From the NCBI RefSeq assembly GCF_000001735.4, contig NC_003071.7:16777443-16841442 (forward strand): a stretch of DNA of 64,000 nt. Reading direction: 5' to 3'. The notes below the pieces were generated by a model that was not told the DNA's origin, searched no databases, and saw only the letters and a list, made by a program, of their open reading frames with translations. A program made the position numbers and the translations under genes. Source of the stretch: Arabidopsis thaliana. Its lineage: Eukaryota > Streptophyta > Magnoliopsida > Brassicales > Brassicaceae. Positions 35,888-48,264 of the stretch are shown here, piece by piece; position 1 is the first letter of the stretch; the number at the start of each line of letters is the position of its first letter.

Positions 35888-37809
35888 ATGAACCGTAATC
35901 AACACAAACCAATGTTTGTTACATTCCTCATCAATATTCTTCTCCTCCAACTTCTAAACCTTACCAATGCATCACCATCCCCACCAATAACAGCCCTATA
36001 CGCCTTCGGCGACTCCACAGTGGACTCCGGTAACAACAATTACATTCCCACTCTTTTCCAGAGCAACCATCCTCCCTATGGTAAATCCTTTCCGTCCAAA
36101 CTCTCCACCGGAAGGTTCTCCGACGGAAAACTCGCCACCGACTTCATAGTCTCCTCTCTAGGACTCAAACCCACTCTACCAGCTTACCTCAACCCTTCGG
36201 TCAAACCTGTAGATCTTTTGACCGGCGTTAGTTTCGCCTCGGCCGGAGGTGGTTTAGATGATCGGACGGCAAAGTCATCATTGACTATTACCATGGACAA
36301 GCAATGGAGTTACTTCGAAGAGGCGCTGGGTAAAATGAAGAGTTTGGTTGGAGACTCGGAGACTAATCGGGTGATTAAGAATGCTGTGTTCGTCATTAGT
36401 GCGGGGACTAATGATATGATCTTTAATGTTTACGATCATGTTCTTGGGAGTTTGATCTCCGTTTCGGATTATCAAGATTCTCTACTAACCAAAGTCGAAG
36501 TTTTTGTCCAGGTTAGTTTCAACGTTTACTTTAAAGTTCATATATATAGTTTTATCGGATTTATTGATATATATATATATATATATATAGTTCATATATA
36601 CTGTATATCAAAGTTCAAAAATAGTAAATTTCCTACGTACATGGATCCCACTCATTAAAGTTATTCACTAGAGTAAGACCTGTACGCATTTGCTTATATA
36701 ATGATTAGATTTTACTGTTTTCATTTCAATTTGCTTTCTGCTTTTTTTTTTTTTAATTTCCATTTTGTTTTATAGAGAACCATGATAAGACGTATTCATA
36801 GGCCGAAATTGTGTTACTTGGGAAGGTCTCACAGGCCCATATGTACTAGTTGTTGGTTTATTGAGAGAAAGAAGAAAAACAGAGTAAGAGAGACATATCT
36901 CTTCTCTTGTGAAGAAGACAAGAACAAAACTTTGTTTTATTGAAACTGAAACTTGTTAATCTTTACATGACGATACAAGGTGTTTATATAGAAAACAAAT
37001 AGACACAACAACTCAATTAGTTCTGTCTCTTCATACTTGTGTCTCTTTCTACTTGTGCCTCTTGAGTGAAACAACACAAACTTACAACCTTTAACTGAAA
37101 ACTCAATTACCGACCAACACTAGTTAGGGACCTCCATAGTTATCTTGTTTTCGGATAGTTCCATTTGGGTCTCAAACAGAGAAAGAGAGAGATCCAACTA
37201 ACAGCTAGATTTCTGACTTTACAAATGCTTACAGAGACTATACGAGGCAGGAGCACGAAGGATTACAATAGCTGGACTACCACCAATCGGATGCCTTCCG
37301 GTGCAAGTAACACTTACTAGCATCAATACTCCTCGCATCTTCCATCATCGGATCTGTACGGAACATCAGAACGATGATTCTCGGGTTTACAATCAAAAGC
37401 TACAGAAGCTAATCTTCGGTCTCAGTCAGAGGTTTCGAGGTTCCAAAGTTCTTTACCTTGATATCTACTCTCCGTTAATAGACATGATCAAACATCCTCG
37501 TAAATACGGTAACTAATTGATTTAAGTTTTTTTTTCTTTTTTTTTTTTGTTTTAAAGTTTTTCCATATACAAATTTTGTTAATTGTGGCATAGTTTCTAA
37601 TTTGAAGAGTAATGTATGCAGGACTAGAGGAAACATTGAGAGGATGTTGTGGGACAGGGCTACTTGAGGCAGGACCTCTATGCCAACCATTGTCTCGGAC
37701 TTGTGACGATGTTTCCAAGTATTTATTCTTTGATTCTGTGCATCCTTCACAGACGGCTTATTCTGTCATCGCTAGTTTCGCCTTACAAAAATTGTTTCCT
37801 CTCCTCTAA
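35888..37809 (+). CDS. GDSL-motif esterase/lipase, secreted
   Basis: Exons 35888-36511, 37235-37508 and 37622-37809 give 361 residues. A signal peptide (about 1-28, hydrophobic core FVTFLINILLLQLL) points to the secretory path. SGNH blocks are present: FGDSTVDSGNNNY (catalytic Ser43), the block II Gly in a FASAGGG setting (about 116-122), GTNDM with Asn175, and DSVHP with the Asp337/His340 pair. The plant family hydrolyses acyl esters of lipids, cutin monomers or wall polymers; the substrate is unknown. Intron 1 is 723 bp, long for this region, because it carries a solo LTR. Recalled locus At2g40250. Confidence 0.95.
36567..36589. repeat. AT dinucleotide microsatellite in GDSL intron 1
   Basis: About eleven AT units, 55 bp past the donor site. 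Likely length-variable. Confidence 0.85.
36851..37119 (+). mobile_element. Solo LTR with 5-bp target duplication, in GDSL intron 1
   Basis: A 269-bp segment opens with TGTTGGTTTATTGAG and closes with CGACCAACA, so TG...CA ends and the short inverted TGTTGG/CCAACA of LTRs are present. It is flanked on both sides by CTAGT (36846-36850 and 37120-37124), a perfect 5-bp target-site duplication. There is a TATA-like TTTATATAG near 36983. No internal retrotransposon sequence remains, so this is a solo LTR left by recombination between two LTRs. Size suggests a Copia-type element, but the family is not identified. Confidence 0.85.
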
Positions 37810-39375
37810 TTTATTATTTTTATTTACAAGACTTTTTATTTTTAAACCAATAAAGTTCTGGTACTTGGTCTTTTATTTGCAAATTTTTCTTTAAGAGTAT
37901 TGGTGGCTTAATTGTTATTAAATTTATCATAATTTCTAATGTTTGCAACTGACATTACATATCCAGTTACTTTCCTAGATAGGATTGTAATAAAGAAAAA
38001 AATAGACTTTGAGTGACATCAGATCAAAAAATACAAACCTTGTGGGTAAGTATTTGTGTTGTTGCTACTTGTTATTAACATCCTTGTAGTTTAGTTGAAC
38101 TTCGCTTCATTTTTCGTGTGGTGGGAATGTAAAAACGAAAATCAAATAACCAAGATCATCCGACAGACCAACAGTATAACATTTCTCCCAACTAAAAAGT
38201 GTATGTAATTCACTAATTTGTATATTTCTTCCCATGAGATTTTAATTATGAAATTGCTTAGTTATCATAATCATATTTAAATATTTTTGTTAGAATTCCA
38301 CTATCTCAAATATAAGCATAGAAAGAAAACTGATGTCTCACGTTACAAATATCTTTGACTTAACAATATGGAATGATACAACAAAGGCACATGTGAGTAG
38401 ACATAAAACAACAAAAACTTTCCATAGTTTTGATTCTCTGGAAATATGAAAAAATTCCCAAATATATAATACATATAGCCAAATCTTATTCAAGGCCCAA
38501 GATGATAAGAAACGATTATATGCGAATAACAGATACTAGCTTGTTGTCTATCGAGGAGATCAAGACATATCTCTATGTCAAGTACATCTGTCTTCTTGTC
38601 GTTCTCTCCAATTTTCTCTTAAAGAAAGTGTCTTCTTTTTTTCTTAATTAACCTCGCAACTAAATTAAAATAAACTTTGGTTGGTTATCAGAACCGATTT
38701 GTTTTTTTTTTTTTGTTTTTTTAATACAAACAAAACATTCAGCAGACCTGATTTTTAAATTAACGGACCTTTCATATAATTTCAACTACAAATCTAAAAC
38801 ATAGAATAATTTATAAAACGATTTTGAAGAAGGCAAAAACTCGTCTTTATAAAAATAATAATGCTATAGCTCAGAAAGCTATGACTCGGAAGTCTTCATC
38901 TTCTTTTCTTGTATTCACTGATTTGACGTTAACGTATAAATTTTCAGACAATATCTCCATGTTAAAACAAAAATATTGCTTAGGATACTTGTTATGTGAG
39001 AGTAAACTACATATACATTGCAACGTCTAGACAAGCTTATAGACAACGTGCAATGTCTTGTAACTCTCAAAACCATATATATAGACTCTCACTAATGTAT
39101 TTCTTGGTTACTATACTATTTAGAAGAAAACAAATTTCTGCTCCCAACTCGATCACAAATCATATATATTTTAAAATATGCATTTAACGATCTCGACAAA
39201 ATTATGTGAATTTTTTTTTAATAAAAAACATTAAAAAATGTCTCTATTATTTCCTTAATTATGGGTCTTGTCACAAGTATGCAACGAATGATAAACAACA
39301 ATACAGAACCGTCTTCCATCAACAAGTACCACAAGATCTCACTTAGAATATACGTATATAAGTTGTTATACATAT
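37810..39375. other. Convergent intergenic region, GDSL and GARP genes
   Basis: About 1.6 kb of AT-rich DNA with the two 3' flanks. No gene, RNA or defined element seen. Confidence 0.55.
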
Positions 39376-41031
39376 TCACAGAGTGAGATCAAGGGGACTT
39401 GCCAAGACCGAAATCTTTCTCTTTTTGTGATCAGTTTGATCTTCTTTCCTAATGGTTCGGTCGAGTTTTGATGAACCTGAAGATGATAACGAAAGAGACA
39501 AACTCTTGATATCTTGATGATCATCATGTTCTTTTACTTCATCTTCTAACAAGCATTCTCCAAGATTGTCGTGTGTCCGAGGTACCTTAAGGGACAAGCT
39601 TAGATCCAAATCTTGGTCTGACTTATTGCAGTCATCAGAAAATAATAACCTCTTCCTCTTCAAAACATTCTCTGATCCTTCTGCCACTCCAGCATTCTCC
39701 CATTGATAAGAATTTAGCGTTGTAGCAATATGATCTTGTGGTATTGTTGCGGTGGAGGACTTAAGATTGGAAGAGAGGCTCTGTCCCCATGATTTGTTAA
39801 ACGTTTTCATACCTTCAAGAAAACTTCTATGAATTCTTGGAACAGCTCCAGCTACTCCATTGTTATCATGAACCCCTTCATGAGAATTGATTCGAAATGA
39901 AATAGTTTTGTTCTTATCGTTAAGAATACTATTGCTAACTCCGTGATATCTCTCACCAGGCTGTGAGCTAAACATTGTTTGTCTTGTTCTTGTATTTTCT
40001 CGTGTCGTTAATCCTCTCCAAGGGCTACGGTAGATCTGTCGTCTGTGGTCAGTCCACGAACCACCACCATATCTATTGAATACATTCCAAGTTACACACA
40101 CGTAATTTTAACTTATAGTTTAAAGATAGCTAGCTGAAGAGTTTGTAAATACCCTAAACTAGAAGAAGGCCTTTGATCAAAACTTTGTAGCATTGGAAGT
40201 TGGCTAAGGTTGTAAGTGTAACCAGCTCCGTGTTCAAACGAAAATCCTTGATCTCCTGTAGTTATAAGAAAAGATAAAACACGAGAGACAAGAATTAGTC
40301 AATTTCTCGTCGAATTCAATTATAAGATTTATAGAAGCCCTAACTTAAATCAGAAGGTAGAAGAAAGCTAAGTAAACTACCTTCATTAGGCTCATCGGTC
40401 TTCTTGCTTCTGTACATCTAAGAAGAAAAAAAAATGAAGTATGATTTCAGATGAAGATCTCAATGATGTATATAGATATATACTCTATGTGTATGTGGAT
40501 ATTTGCAAAACCTGAAGATGACTCTTAACATGGGCAATACTTAGCCCCTTGACGTTCATCAATTGGAGAACAAGCTTCGGTGTTGCTCCTGTTTCAACAA
40601 AATCATTGAAAGAGACCCCAAATAAATATCAACAAGAAAACCCTAGAAATTTAGAGATCTTCACATATGCAATGATCTTGATATTGATTCATATATATAA
40701 TTGAAACTCAACTATCTGGGCCACCCAATCTCTCCACAGCTTGAAGAAAGCAAATATGGAGCTCCGGCGTCCATCGCAGCCTCGGAGTCTTTGAGCGGTT
40801 GTACGGCCTCACGGATCCTCCATTCTTCTTGTTCTGATCATGGTGGTGACTCCCACTCTCTTCCTCATAGCTATTGCTAGATGGGCTCTGATCTCCAGAT
40901 CTCTCTTCTTCATCCTCTTCGCCTTCTTCATCATCCTCTTCATCTTTATCTTCTTCATTCTTGGTGGTTGCTTTGATGTTGTTAGATAGACAAGTCTTGG
41001 AGTTTTCAGAATTTTGGCTGCTTGATCTCAT
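39376..41031 (-). CDS. GARP-type (MYB-like, SHLQMYR) transcription factor with EAR motifs
   Basis: Five exons in transcript order: 41031-40713, 40588-40512, 40417-40381, 40255-40153, 40072-39376, giving 410 residues. A long acidic tract (about 25-45) precedes the single GARP/MYB-like domain (about 84-137: RLRWTPELHICFLQAVERLG ... IAHVKSHLQMYRS), which binds DNA as one repeat. The SHLQMYR signature puts it with KANADI/PHL-like GARP factors. No coiled-coil domain follows. The C-terminal half carries LDLSLSL, a SLSLSLSS run and a terminal LDLTL, all matching the LxLxL EAR repression motif, so repression is likely. Recalled locus At2g40260. Confidence 0.92.
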
Positions 41032-44000
41032 CTTGGTCTCTAGCTATTTGGCTGTTTTTGTGTTGTTTGTTTTGAGGTTGAACCTTTTTGGTCTATCTTG
41101 GAGTTCTCTGGACAAAGATCAAACAAAGATCACACACTCATACATATGTGTTAGGAATTTAAGGTGAAGACTTTTGATGGTCTATGTGTATGACTTTTTG
41201 GATGCTTGTATCCATCATTCCTTTTTCTCCCCCTCTCTCTCCAACTCAACATATATGTTGAAATATGTATATGATGGCAACGGATATTCTAAATTCTATT
41301 TAATATATAGCTTTTTATTACACCAATGGTTTTTTCTACAGTTATATACATCTTAGGGAAAGATAGATCTAGAATTACACCTCATGACAAAAATGGTACT
41401 TTTAATTTCATTAAACATTAGTAACTTCAGTCATAAGATGTATTTTAAAATGAGTTAATAACTATTAAGTCAATTAGTACAATTAATCTTTGAATCTCGT
41501 TGTGATAGGGAGTGAAAAGAAATTCCAAGGAGTAGATTGAATTTATCTAAATAATGATCATTTTCATGGTAAAAGATCAAACGTTTTCATGATATCAACC
41601 CGTACGTATACCAATTTTATGACATAAATCAGGGTTCAATATGACATGTACATTAACAATTTTTTTTGTTCTTTCTTTCAAAACCAACTGAAGATCTATG
41701 TTTTTCATTGGATTTGGTACGTGTTTTTGTTTCATTCGAACTAGCTTTTAGCAATATAGGAAGAAGGCAACATTAATGAGGCATACACATTAATTAGATA
41801 AATGAAACTTCTTCCATCGTTACAACTCATGAATTAAATTGACTAGAAAAGCAAAGCATAAAAGGGGATGGTTAGGGGGATGGGCTCGTGACTTCAAAGC
41901 CAAAGCTGTGAAACCAGAAAAAGAAGAAACCCAAAAGCATAATTAGATAGATAGACAGAGAAAGAGCATAGAGAGAGGAATCAGACAGAAGTTAAAAGGT
42001 GCTTGGCTGGGCTGTCTTCACTGAAAGACACGAGAAGAAAATATTACTACTTGTTTCTGTCACCAACGACAATCACGGGTTTGTCTCCATCTCCACTACT
42101 CTTACGATTTCATATTATCTATAATTATCTACACATGCGCCTCTCTCTATATACATGCAAATAGTACATCTCTTTTTCTATATATAACCCAAATAAATGT
42201 TAAAAAATAAATAAATAAATTAGGATACAGAATATAACAACTGAAGCTAATAAGTCACATGATTATCACAGAATTGAACTTGAGAATTATATGAGTTTCT
42301 GTACGTACACACATGCAACCAATTGATTTAGTTTGGAATTCAGTTCAGGGGTGATTAGTTCGTTCTATATAGCGTACGTACTATTAAAATTACTAGTAAA
42401 ATACTAAACAAAAGATATGTTCTAATTAAGTATGTCATACTTTTATTTTTGTGAAATTAAGGAAGTAGGCAAAGTAGGGGATGTCATACTTTTTTAAGAA
42501 CTTAGAAAGGAGAAAATTAAAATGTATAATATATGATTTACTTATTGTCATGAACTTTGCGCCTCCAGGAGAGGGTCAAGGCAGAATTGTATCTATCTGT
42601 ATTCCTCTAACATCAGCAGGCTAATTTTTCTTGTAAGCGACATGCAAGTACTGTGTCAAATTTTGTGAATGGTGACCAGATAATGTGAAAGTCATCGGTC
42701 AAATAAATTAGGTATATGACATTTCTTTCTGTTTTTTTTTTTTTTTTCAAAATCGTTTTTGGAAGCCCAATGTCCAGCCGTAATCGTATATTTTCGTCGT
42801 CGTTATTAATTGGTAGGAAGAATTAAAGCTGTCGTATATTTTGGTTTTAAAAGTGTAGCAATAATAATTTACGTTAGAATGACGTTCTTCATATCTACCC
42901 TATAATCCTACTTCCATGCTCAGACAACCCATGATCAATTATACGACCCAACAGATACCAAATGCTAAGTATTAATATCAATCACGGTATTGACAAAAAA
43001 AGGGTATATTAACTACGGTATTGATTTACTAAGTTATATAATCCGTTGAAATTGACCACGACACTATGCTAATTCATTTTCCTTGACACATATATGAAAT
43101 GAACCAATCAAATTCTAAGCGTGGACCAAAGTCTTCGTGTTTTATGTCTCTCAACTTTTAAAATTTCGGTACCTATAAGGCTATAACTTTTTTATAATAT
43201 AGGGTTTGAACTGAAGATCTGAGATTGTAGAAACTATATACGCAGTGTACACTAGACCGAAGAAAATTCAAGTAATATATTATATAATTGTACTTCAAAT
43301 AATGTGCAACCATATGTGAACGTAAATATATTAATCGGAAAGAATAAATTAGGGGTGAACCGAGAGGAATATAATAATAATGAGATTTGTACGTATTATG
43401 CATGGGGTTGCATGCATAGTCACTGCAGCTAAGTAATCAATCAGTATGGCCCAATAGTTTAGGTATTGAAACCACAATTGCATATTATATTATTCGTAGT
43501 CACTTTTATATCGTTTTTTGGTCTGACATTATTATATTACCATGAGGACAAAAGTCGTGCTCGCAATTTTTTTATAATAAAAACGAATAAAGTTTGGACC
43601 AGGGCAACTTCGTGGAATGTAGGTTGCTTGTCGAATTAAAAATTAGGAATTTCGTTTCATATGTGATGCTTGAAAATTAGTTATTTTTTACTTTGGGGAA
43701 TTCAGTGATGACACAAACAAAATGTATTCAATCAAACAATGACTGTGGAATAATGTTTTTGACTGAAATTTAAAACGTTATTATTGTTCTTAATCAAAAT
43801 CTCTACACACATCATTTTATTTTTTTTTGGAGCAAAACTGCAAACATCACCTAAAACTCTAAATTTTAGTTTTTCTTCCTTCTGTTTTTTTTTTTTTCAT
43901 AAGTAAAATGTCCTTCTAAATCGATATTTTTTTAGTTATTAACGATCTTCTCTACAACAAAATCCATCACCCAATTAGGCCAATTGGACTCTACTCTTCC

Positions 44001-44693
44001 CAAATTATCTATAGAAGATGTTAATTAGTGTTAAAATCATTATTGATTGATTGTTGAGGATTAAAAAGAGTAGAGGTCTTTTTACATTAAAAATAAAGTA
44101 AAGGGGTTTCCGTGCAACAAAAGTATTACAAACCCATCACTTATTAGGTTTCCGTTTTCTCTTGGAAGTAGAAGACGACTAGACTATTCAGCGAAATCAC
44201 AGGAATATGTATGATGTGATGTCGGATGAAGCGAACTTGTGGTTTCACGAAGACGAACCTCCTCTCCGTAAGCGGTAGATGGAAGAAGCTCCACCTTCAC
44301 CTGTCAAAGACCTTTATTTCTCCGACGAAGAAGACATGAGTCCCGAGGAACTATTTGCCAAGTTATTCAAGAATAAAATATCTCTTCAAACCATGAAAAT
44401 ATTTATGCACACTTATATTCTTAAAAGTATTTTGCAATTTCTCCTCTTATCATTTTGCTACAAAATAACTTTGAACAAAAGAATGCATTCATATAGAAGA
44501 AAACGGATATAATTTTCACAAGAACTTTTTTCCGATATGCACACTAATTTATCATATACATGTTTGTAAATTTACTAAACTTGAAGAGAACTTCAATTTT
44601 GCTTTACCAATATTACGAGAGATAAATAAAACAGACACTTACAAAACTCACATCTTCAAAATATATACAGTTTTATTAGTGAAGGGGTCTCTC
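41032..44693. other. 3.7-kb intergenic region, GARP gene upstream and kinase 3' flank
   Basis: AT-rich. The left part is the GARP promoter (CT-rich leader at about 41220-41250). ATGTCATACTTTT occurs twice (about 42431-42443 and 42480-42492). A T-tract lies near 42734-42748. A coding-like relic sits at 44207-44512. No other gene. Confidence 0.5.
44207..44512 (+). pseudogene. Coding-like relic interrupted by a single in-frame TAG
   Basis: From an ATG at 44207 the frame reads MYDVMSDEANLWFHEDEPPL plus RKR, hits TAG at 44276-44278, and continues in the same frame as MEEAPPSPVKDLYFSDEEDM then SPEELFAKLFKNK before turning into AT-rich sequence. Composition is strongly acidic and protein-like on both sides of the stop, unlike the flanks. 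It may be a pseudogene fragment, or the second half may be a small gene from 44279. I do not recognise the family. Confidence 0.35.
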
Positions 44694-46885
44694 TTACGCC
44701 GTGGACAAAACCTCCAACTCTGCCCACCAAAGAGGTGACAATTTCGGTGTAGCATCGTTCGGTGACAATCCCGTGATCTCCCGTAACCATCCTGTGACTT
44801 CTTGCATTGTAGGTCTCTCTTTCGGGTCAGTCCTAAGGCATGATTTGATCACTTCACCTATATTCTCAATCTTGGCATCATAAGATTCCAGTGTTGGATC
44901 TACCATTTTGGCTAGAGTCTCTCCTCTTAAGAAATCAACCAGCGAGCTATCTACTGAGTCAGGTTTGTTAACGGATTCTATGAGTTTCCCGGTTATCATT
45001 TCGAATAACAGTAAACCAAAGCTGTAAATGTTGTCTTCTGGATTCAAGGCTGAGATGTGTGTGTCTATGACTGTGTTGTTGTTGATGTTAGTCTCTGTCT
45101 CAGATGAACCGAAACTGAAATCTGATACTTTGACAGCATAATCCTCTGTGAGCTGAAGAGATGATGAGACGAGATTGGTGTGAGCTATAGGTGGATTGAG
45201 TTGGTGCATATGGTCAAGGCAATATGCTAATCCCATTGCAATTCTTAACCGCATTCCCCAATCCAAGTGTTCTGATTCTTTATCTGTAACAAAAAAATGA
45301 TTAGCTTCTCTTTAGATCACAAAGAAATGAAGCCAACATGGCTGATTGTGTGACAAAAGTACTCACAATGTAAATGCTCAAAGAGTGATCCATTTGGAGC
45401 ATACTCAAAGATCAAGATCCTGGTGAAAGGTTCCTTTTCTTCACAATAACCAAGAAGGTTTGCAAAATTCTTGTGGTTGATCTTCGATAACATTTCGATC
45501 TGAAATCGTGAAAACAGAACGCGCTAAGTCGACTATATGTTGTTGTTATAAGAAAACAAAAATGGGGAAAACAATACCTTCTTCCTGAAGTGAATTTCTG
45601 TACTGTCCTTCCAGTCTTTGGCAGTAGTAGTAGCAAAAGAAGCAACAGCAATCTCCACTCCACTTGATAATGTTCCTTTGAACAACTTCCCAATGGGACA
45701 AGATCCAATGACATTACTAAAATCTTCACATGCAGCTTCAATCTCAGATCTTTTGAGTACAGGAATACCTGAGTATCAAAAACCACACATTGATGAAACC
45801 AAATGAGACAAATTTGGTTACTACTCCAAGTAAGTGCACTTGCCAAAACAATTCAAGAAAGGAAATTACCAGTAACGAATACTTTCTGAAGTTGTCCACT
45901 AAGACCAGTACGCCAAGGATTCACAGTTTTCCCGGCCTTACTTGTGAAAAAGTAGAGACCGGTAGCTACAAGGAGAAGAAAAAAAGCACCGCCTACGCAG
46001 CCAACAACTAAAGGAACAGAAGAATGAGAGTTTCTTGGAATGGGAGAGTTTGCAAGTGGCGCAGATGGAGAAGGTGAAACATCTTGTGTAGATGATCTCT
46101 TTTGTGGCTCTGAAACTGTTGAAGCTTTAGTTGAAACATGTTTTGGAGCAGGTTCTGGGGATGATGATGGTGTTGTAGTTGCAGCCACAACACGGTTTTT
46201 GCGGTCTTTTCTTGAAGGCAAGTCTTTGTAAGGGTTACGGACAAGTGTTTTCCTGTGAAATCCAAAAGCTTTCCTAAGAAAAGGTAGAAGAAGAAATTAA
46301 GCCATTGCACAACATGCTCTAAATATAGCAAGTTTAGAAGTGTCGGTTACAAGTAACAACAGTTTCTTCTACCATACATACATAGAGAGAATGAAGCTAT
46401 GAAATGATTAGAGAAATTTGTAGATCTTGACTACATATATGTTGTTGTTATACCAAAAAATCTTTCAAAGTCAAGATAGATTGAGAGTAGAGAATAAAAA
46501 GTAGTAAAATCGAAACTTTAAGAGTTGTTCTTAGGAAACTGAGAAATTGAATCAGCACAAGTGACAAGAGTGTTTCTAATCTAAAGACCCAATAGAAATC
46601 TCAGAAACCTGAAGCTGCTACTTACAAATACGTGGAATCTTCATCTGACGATAGATCTTTCTTTAAACTATCTTCACTTTTGAGAAAATCTACAGCTGAA
46701 AACGTAAAAGCGAAACAGAGGATGTGAATCAGGGAACTGGATTCTGTTTCTACACTACCAAAGAGACAAAAACGAGTAAGTGAAACGGAAAAAAAGTCTC
46801 TACCTTGGTCCTTGAGAGAACAACACGAACCGAACCAGCTCAGAAGGAGCACAAAAGCCACAAAAGAACGCATTTTGAACAACAT
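44694..46885 (-). CDS. Inactive receptor-like kinase (pseudokinase)
   Basis: Six exons in transcript order: 46885-46804, 46689-46626, 46273-45870, 45768-45578, 45499-45367, 45283-44694, giving 487 residues (483 if the second ATG, 46873, is used). A signal peptide (SFVAFVLLLSWFGSCCS) leads into a short ectodomain with no leucine-rich repeats, a Ser/Pro-rich stretch and a membrane span (VPLVVGCVGGAFFLLLVATG). The kinase-like domain lacks key residues: no VAIK lysine (VEIAVASF), IAHTN where HRDxxxxN is expected, and DFSFG for DFG. So catalysis is unlikely and a scaffold role more likely. Fits recalled At2g40270. Exon 1-2 joints are the least certain. Confidence 0.88.
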
Positions 46886-46911
46886 CGATCGAGTGAATCG
46901 AGAAGAACAAT

Positions 46912-46931
46912 AACAACAACAACAACAACAG
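46912..46931 (-). repeat. AAC trinucleotide repeat in the kinase 5' leader
   Basis: Six to seven AAC units on the plus strand (GTT in the transcript) start 26 bp upstream of the kinase ATG. Confidence 0.75.
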
Positions 46932-48264
46932 TAAGTGTTGTGAGCAGAAGATGATGAAATCGAGTTTACTATGGATTAGAATTAGAGATAAGAGATCAGA
47001 GAAGCAATCAGAAAAAGCGGAAGAAGCTGAAGACGAAAAGAGACTTATTAGCAGACGAGTTTTTGATTGAAGAAAGCGCGTCCGCCGTGTTTTGCCCGAT
47101 TGAGGAAACTTGACTTTTAGGAGATTTTATTTTATTTTATTGGTCAAGAAGAACTAAATAAGTGTGCGTATTTTTCTCAACCAATCAACGTTTTTCTTTT
47201 TGTATTTTTATGAAAATTAAACTTTTCTGCAGAAACTTTTTATTTGTTTTTTCTCCAAGGATTATTGTCAAATACCAATATTGTACGATGTTCGAATCAT
47301 ACTTGACTTATTCCGAACCACGAATACTGTATCATTTTCTTTTCTTTACAAGTTATCCATTTAGATTGATCTTATTGCATCGTAATTTAAAGTGGTGAGG
47401 ATTTTCTGTAACTAAAAAATATTATATATATATATAAACGTTAGGTGAAAAAAAAAAATGTGTAATACGGCTTAATATTAACTAATATACTATTATACCT
47501 GGTAAAATGTAGTTACAGAACTAAAAGGGGTTCAAAAGAAAAGGCTCAATTAGACAGCCAGCCAGCCATCCACCGTTGAAAAAGACTTGTGGCGTAGGGA
47601 ATGGACGAATGGTTCCACCTTCTTGATTTTCTTGGTTATTTCTTACAATTTGTGTCGGTTATAAATAAAATTCAACGAGAGCCACGATAGATTTGGTGTG
47701 ATGATATTTGAATGATTGAGGTTGAAGGAATGATTGTCATCTTAAGTAATGTGAGACTATTTCAAAGTGGAAGGTTGCTTAGCTGTTGCTTTCTTCGTCC
47801 CCAATTCTCTTCCCATGTGGGATCCTCGTGGTCTGGTCACTTGTCATCAACCAAACCCCTCTATGTTTTAGTTATCTTAATTCTAATTCACATTCTACTA
47901 TTTTTATTTTGTCAACATTTCCATATTCTTTTGTTATAGGAACCAATGTGACAAAAACAAAATATCCTTGAGAATCTTTTTTTTTTTTTTTGGACAAAAC
48001 CTTGAGAATCTAAGATATAAGAAACAATTTGTTTTGCTCAAAACAATATATGTTGTTGGCAAAAGAATTATTCTCGTTAACTTTAATATCTTATGTAGTC
48101 TTTAGTGACTCGGTTTCGTTCAATTCTTCTTATGGAACAAAATCAGAAAGTCAAAACAAAACCCCCTTAATGGGTTATATAGTACGCTGTGATATAATCT
48201 GGTTGCGTCATTGATAGTAGTGTACAAATTTACTTTGCTAGTATGTTTATGTCTCTCGTTCTGT
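46932..48264. other. Intergenic between the kinase and PMT23
   Basis: About 1.3 kb: the kinase leader and promoter on the left, the PMT23 3' flank on the right. Includes CAGCCAGCCAGCC (about 47556-47568) and a T-tract at 47979-47990. No gene seen. Confidence 0.55.

Noticed and set aside
43173-43403. 76-codon minus frame in the GARP-kinase gap
   Set aside because: Tyr/Leu/Ser-rich translation of AT-rich DNA without any motif.
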